Origin: Tubiluchus corallicola
Taxonomy: Eukaryota > Priapulida > Priapulimorpha > Priapulimorphida > Tubiluchidae
DNA length: 64,000 nt
Assembly: GCA_030141605.1 (NCBI GenBank)
Contig: JAQGDQ010000325.1
Span: forward strand, 62,001-126,000
Direction of reading: 5' to 3'
In this document: positions 63,183 through 64,000 of the stretch, piece after piece
Layout of the letters: each line of letters begins with the position of its first letter
Position numbering within the stretch: position 1 is the stretch's first letter
Position numbers and translations under genes: made by a program
The notes under the pieces: generated by a model
Told to the model about the DNA's origin: nothing
The model's database searches: none
The model's input: only the letters and a program-made list of their open reading frames with translations

Positions 63183-63810
63183 CTGGAACACAAATTTGGG
63201 TGAAAGAAGATAATGGAATAGATAATAAAAAGATAAAAGGTTTTACAGAGATTTTAGCTTGCTGTTTATATCTCATGAAAACAGAATGTTTTTGGTCTAA
63301 AAACTTCAAGTTTAGATTATTTAAAAATGGGTGAATTGGTCCTGGTAAATTACTATAGCTGTATAGAAATTTTCAGGTGCGTCAGTAGCCGAAATTCAAT
63401 TCAAAATTATGACGTAATTGGTGAATTTTGTAGCTTTCCGTTAGTGCACCGTGGCTTTCCGTAAGCGCGTGCCGTTAAACAAATTCAAACTTCTGCAACT
63501 TACCGAATGCTCGTGCAAAAATATCACAAGATTTGCTTTCTAATTTTTTGCAAAAACTTATTTTTTTAACAATGCTTATTGTTAAACTTTGCTGATTTAA
63601 CTCACTTCTTTGAGCACACTAATTGTTATATAATATGTTATGAAATTTTGCAACTTTTATGCTGATGTACCTTGTGTGCATAACATTGTTTTTAGTGCTA
63701 TAACCTTGAATAGGAAACGTACGTAAAGTGACATTTGGACTAAAATCACTAATGTATCGATTGTGGCATTTACCTCGTTCCTCGTGTATACACGTAAGTC
63801 GTTTTAGTCA

Positions 63811-63974
63811 ATAAACTACATACATACAAACATACATACATACATACATACATACATACATACATACATACATACATACATACATACATACATACATACA
63901 TACATACATACATACATACATACATACATACATACATACATACATACATACATACATACATACATACATACATA
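63811..63974. repeat. (CATA)n microsatellite
   Basis: About 40 CATA units, nearly perfect. Confidence 0.98.
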
Positions 63975-64000
63975 AATATTTTAATTTTTTTAAATAAAGA

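Noticed and set aside
63770-63973. Met-Tyr-Val-Cys repeat frame
   Set aside because: Reading of the CATA microsatellite.

Overview
This is a window of an animal nuclear genome, almost certainly an invertebrate. The genes are split by GT-AG introns, coding DNA is sparse, and the rest is AT-rich DNA full of small DNA transposons, SINEs and tandem repeats. A degenerate TTAGGG-type tract at 41.8-42.1 kb fits a lineage with TTAGGG telomeres (deuterostomes, cnidarians, sponges, molluscs, annelids) rather than insects or nematodes. The species cannot be fixed from the sequence. Nothing bacterial or viral was recognised.

Four protein-coding genes were assembled by joining exons by eye, checking that splice phases agree and that the joined products resemble known families. 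(1) VPS28 (ESCRT-I subunit), minus strand: the two 5' coding exons at 4544-4393 and 2948-2843; the rest lies off the left edge. (2) HMBOX1/HOT1 homeobox gene, plus strand, complete: five coding exons from 15281 to 22650, 430 aa. (3) A GAREM/THEMIS-like CABIT-domain protein, minus strand, complete: three coding exons from 43449 to 30098, 461 aa, with a 9.2 kb intron. (4) A nose-resistant-to-fluoxetine (NRF-6-like) acyltransferase-3 membrane protein, minus strand: 13 exons from 63182 to 46671, giving the last 633 aa; the N-terminal exons lie off the right edge.

Layout. 1-1375 is a 37-bp minisatellite with higher-order structure. 2.8-4.5 kb is VPS28. 4.5-15.2 kb is gene-free, with TIR elements, a nested transposon cluster and two small tandem arrays. 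15.3-23.2 kb is HMBOX1. 23.4-30 kb holds a 57-bp minisatellite, a LINE 3' end and several TIR elements. 30.1-43.5 kb is the CABIT gene, whose large intron carries a triplet-repeat tract, a 61-bp satellite, SINE and MITE copies and the TTAGGG-like tract. 43.5-46.6 kb is intergenic with a 5S-derived SINE. 46.7-64 kb is the NRF-6-like gene, with a different tandem repeat in most introns, including a tandem duplication of one of its own 3' splice sites.

The genes form no operon and no obvious shared pathway. The most distinctive features are the repeat biology: a 5S-headed SINE sharing its tail with a LINE in the same window, nested transposons whose empty target sites survive in paralogous copies, and tandemly copied decoy splice acceptors in the acyltransferase gene.
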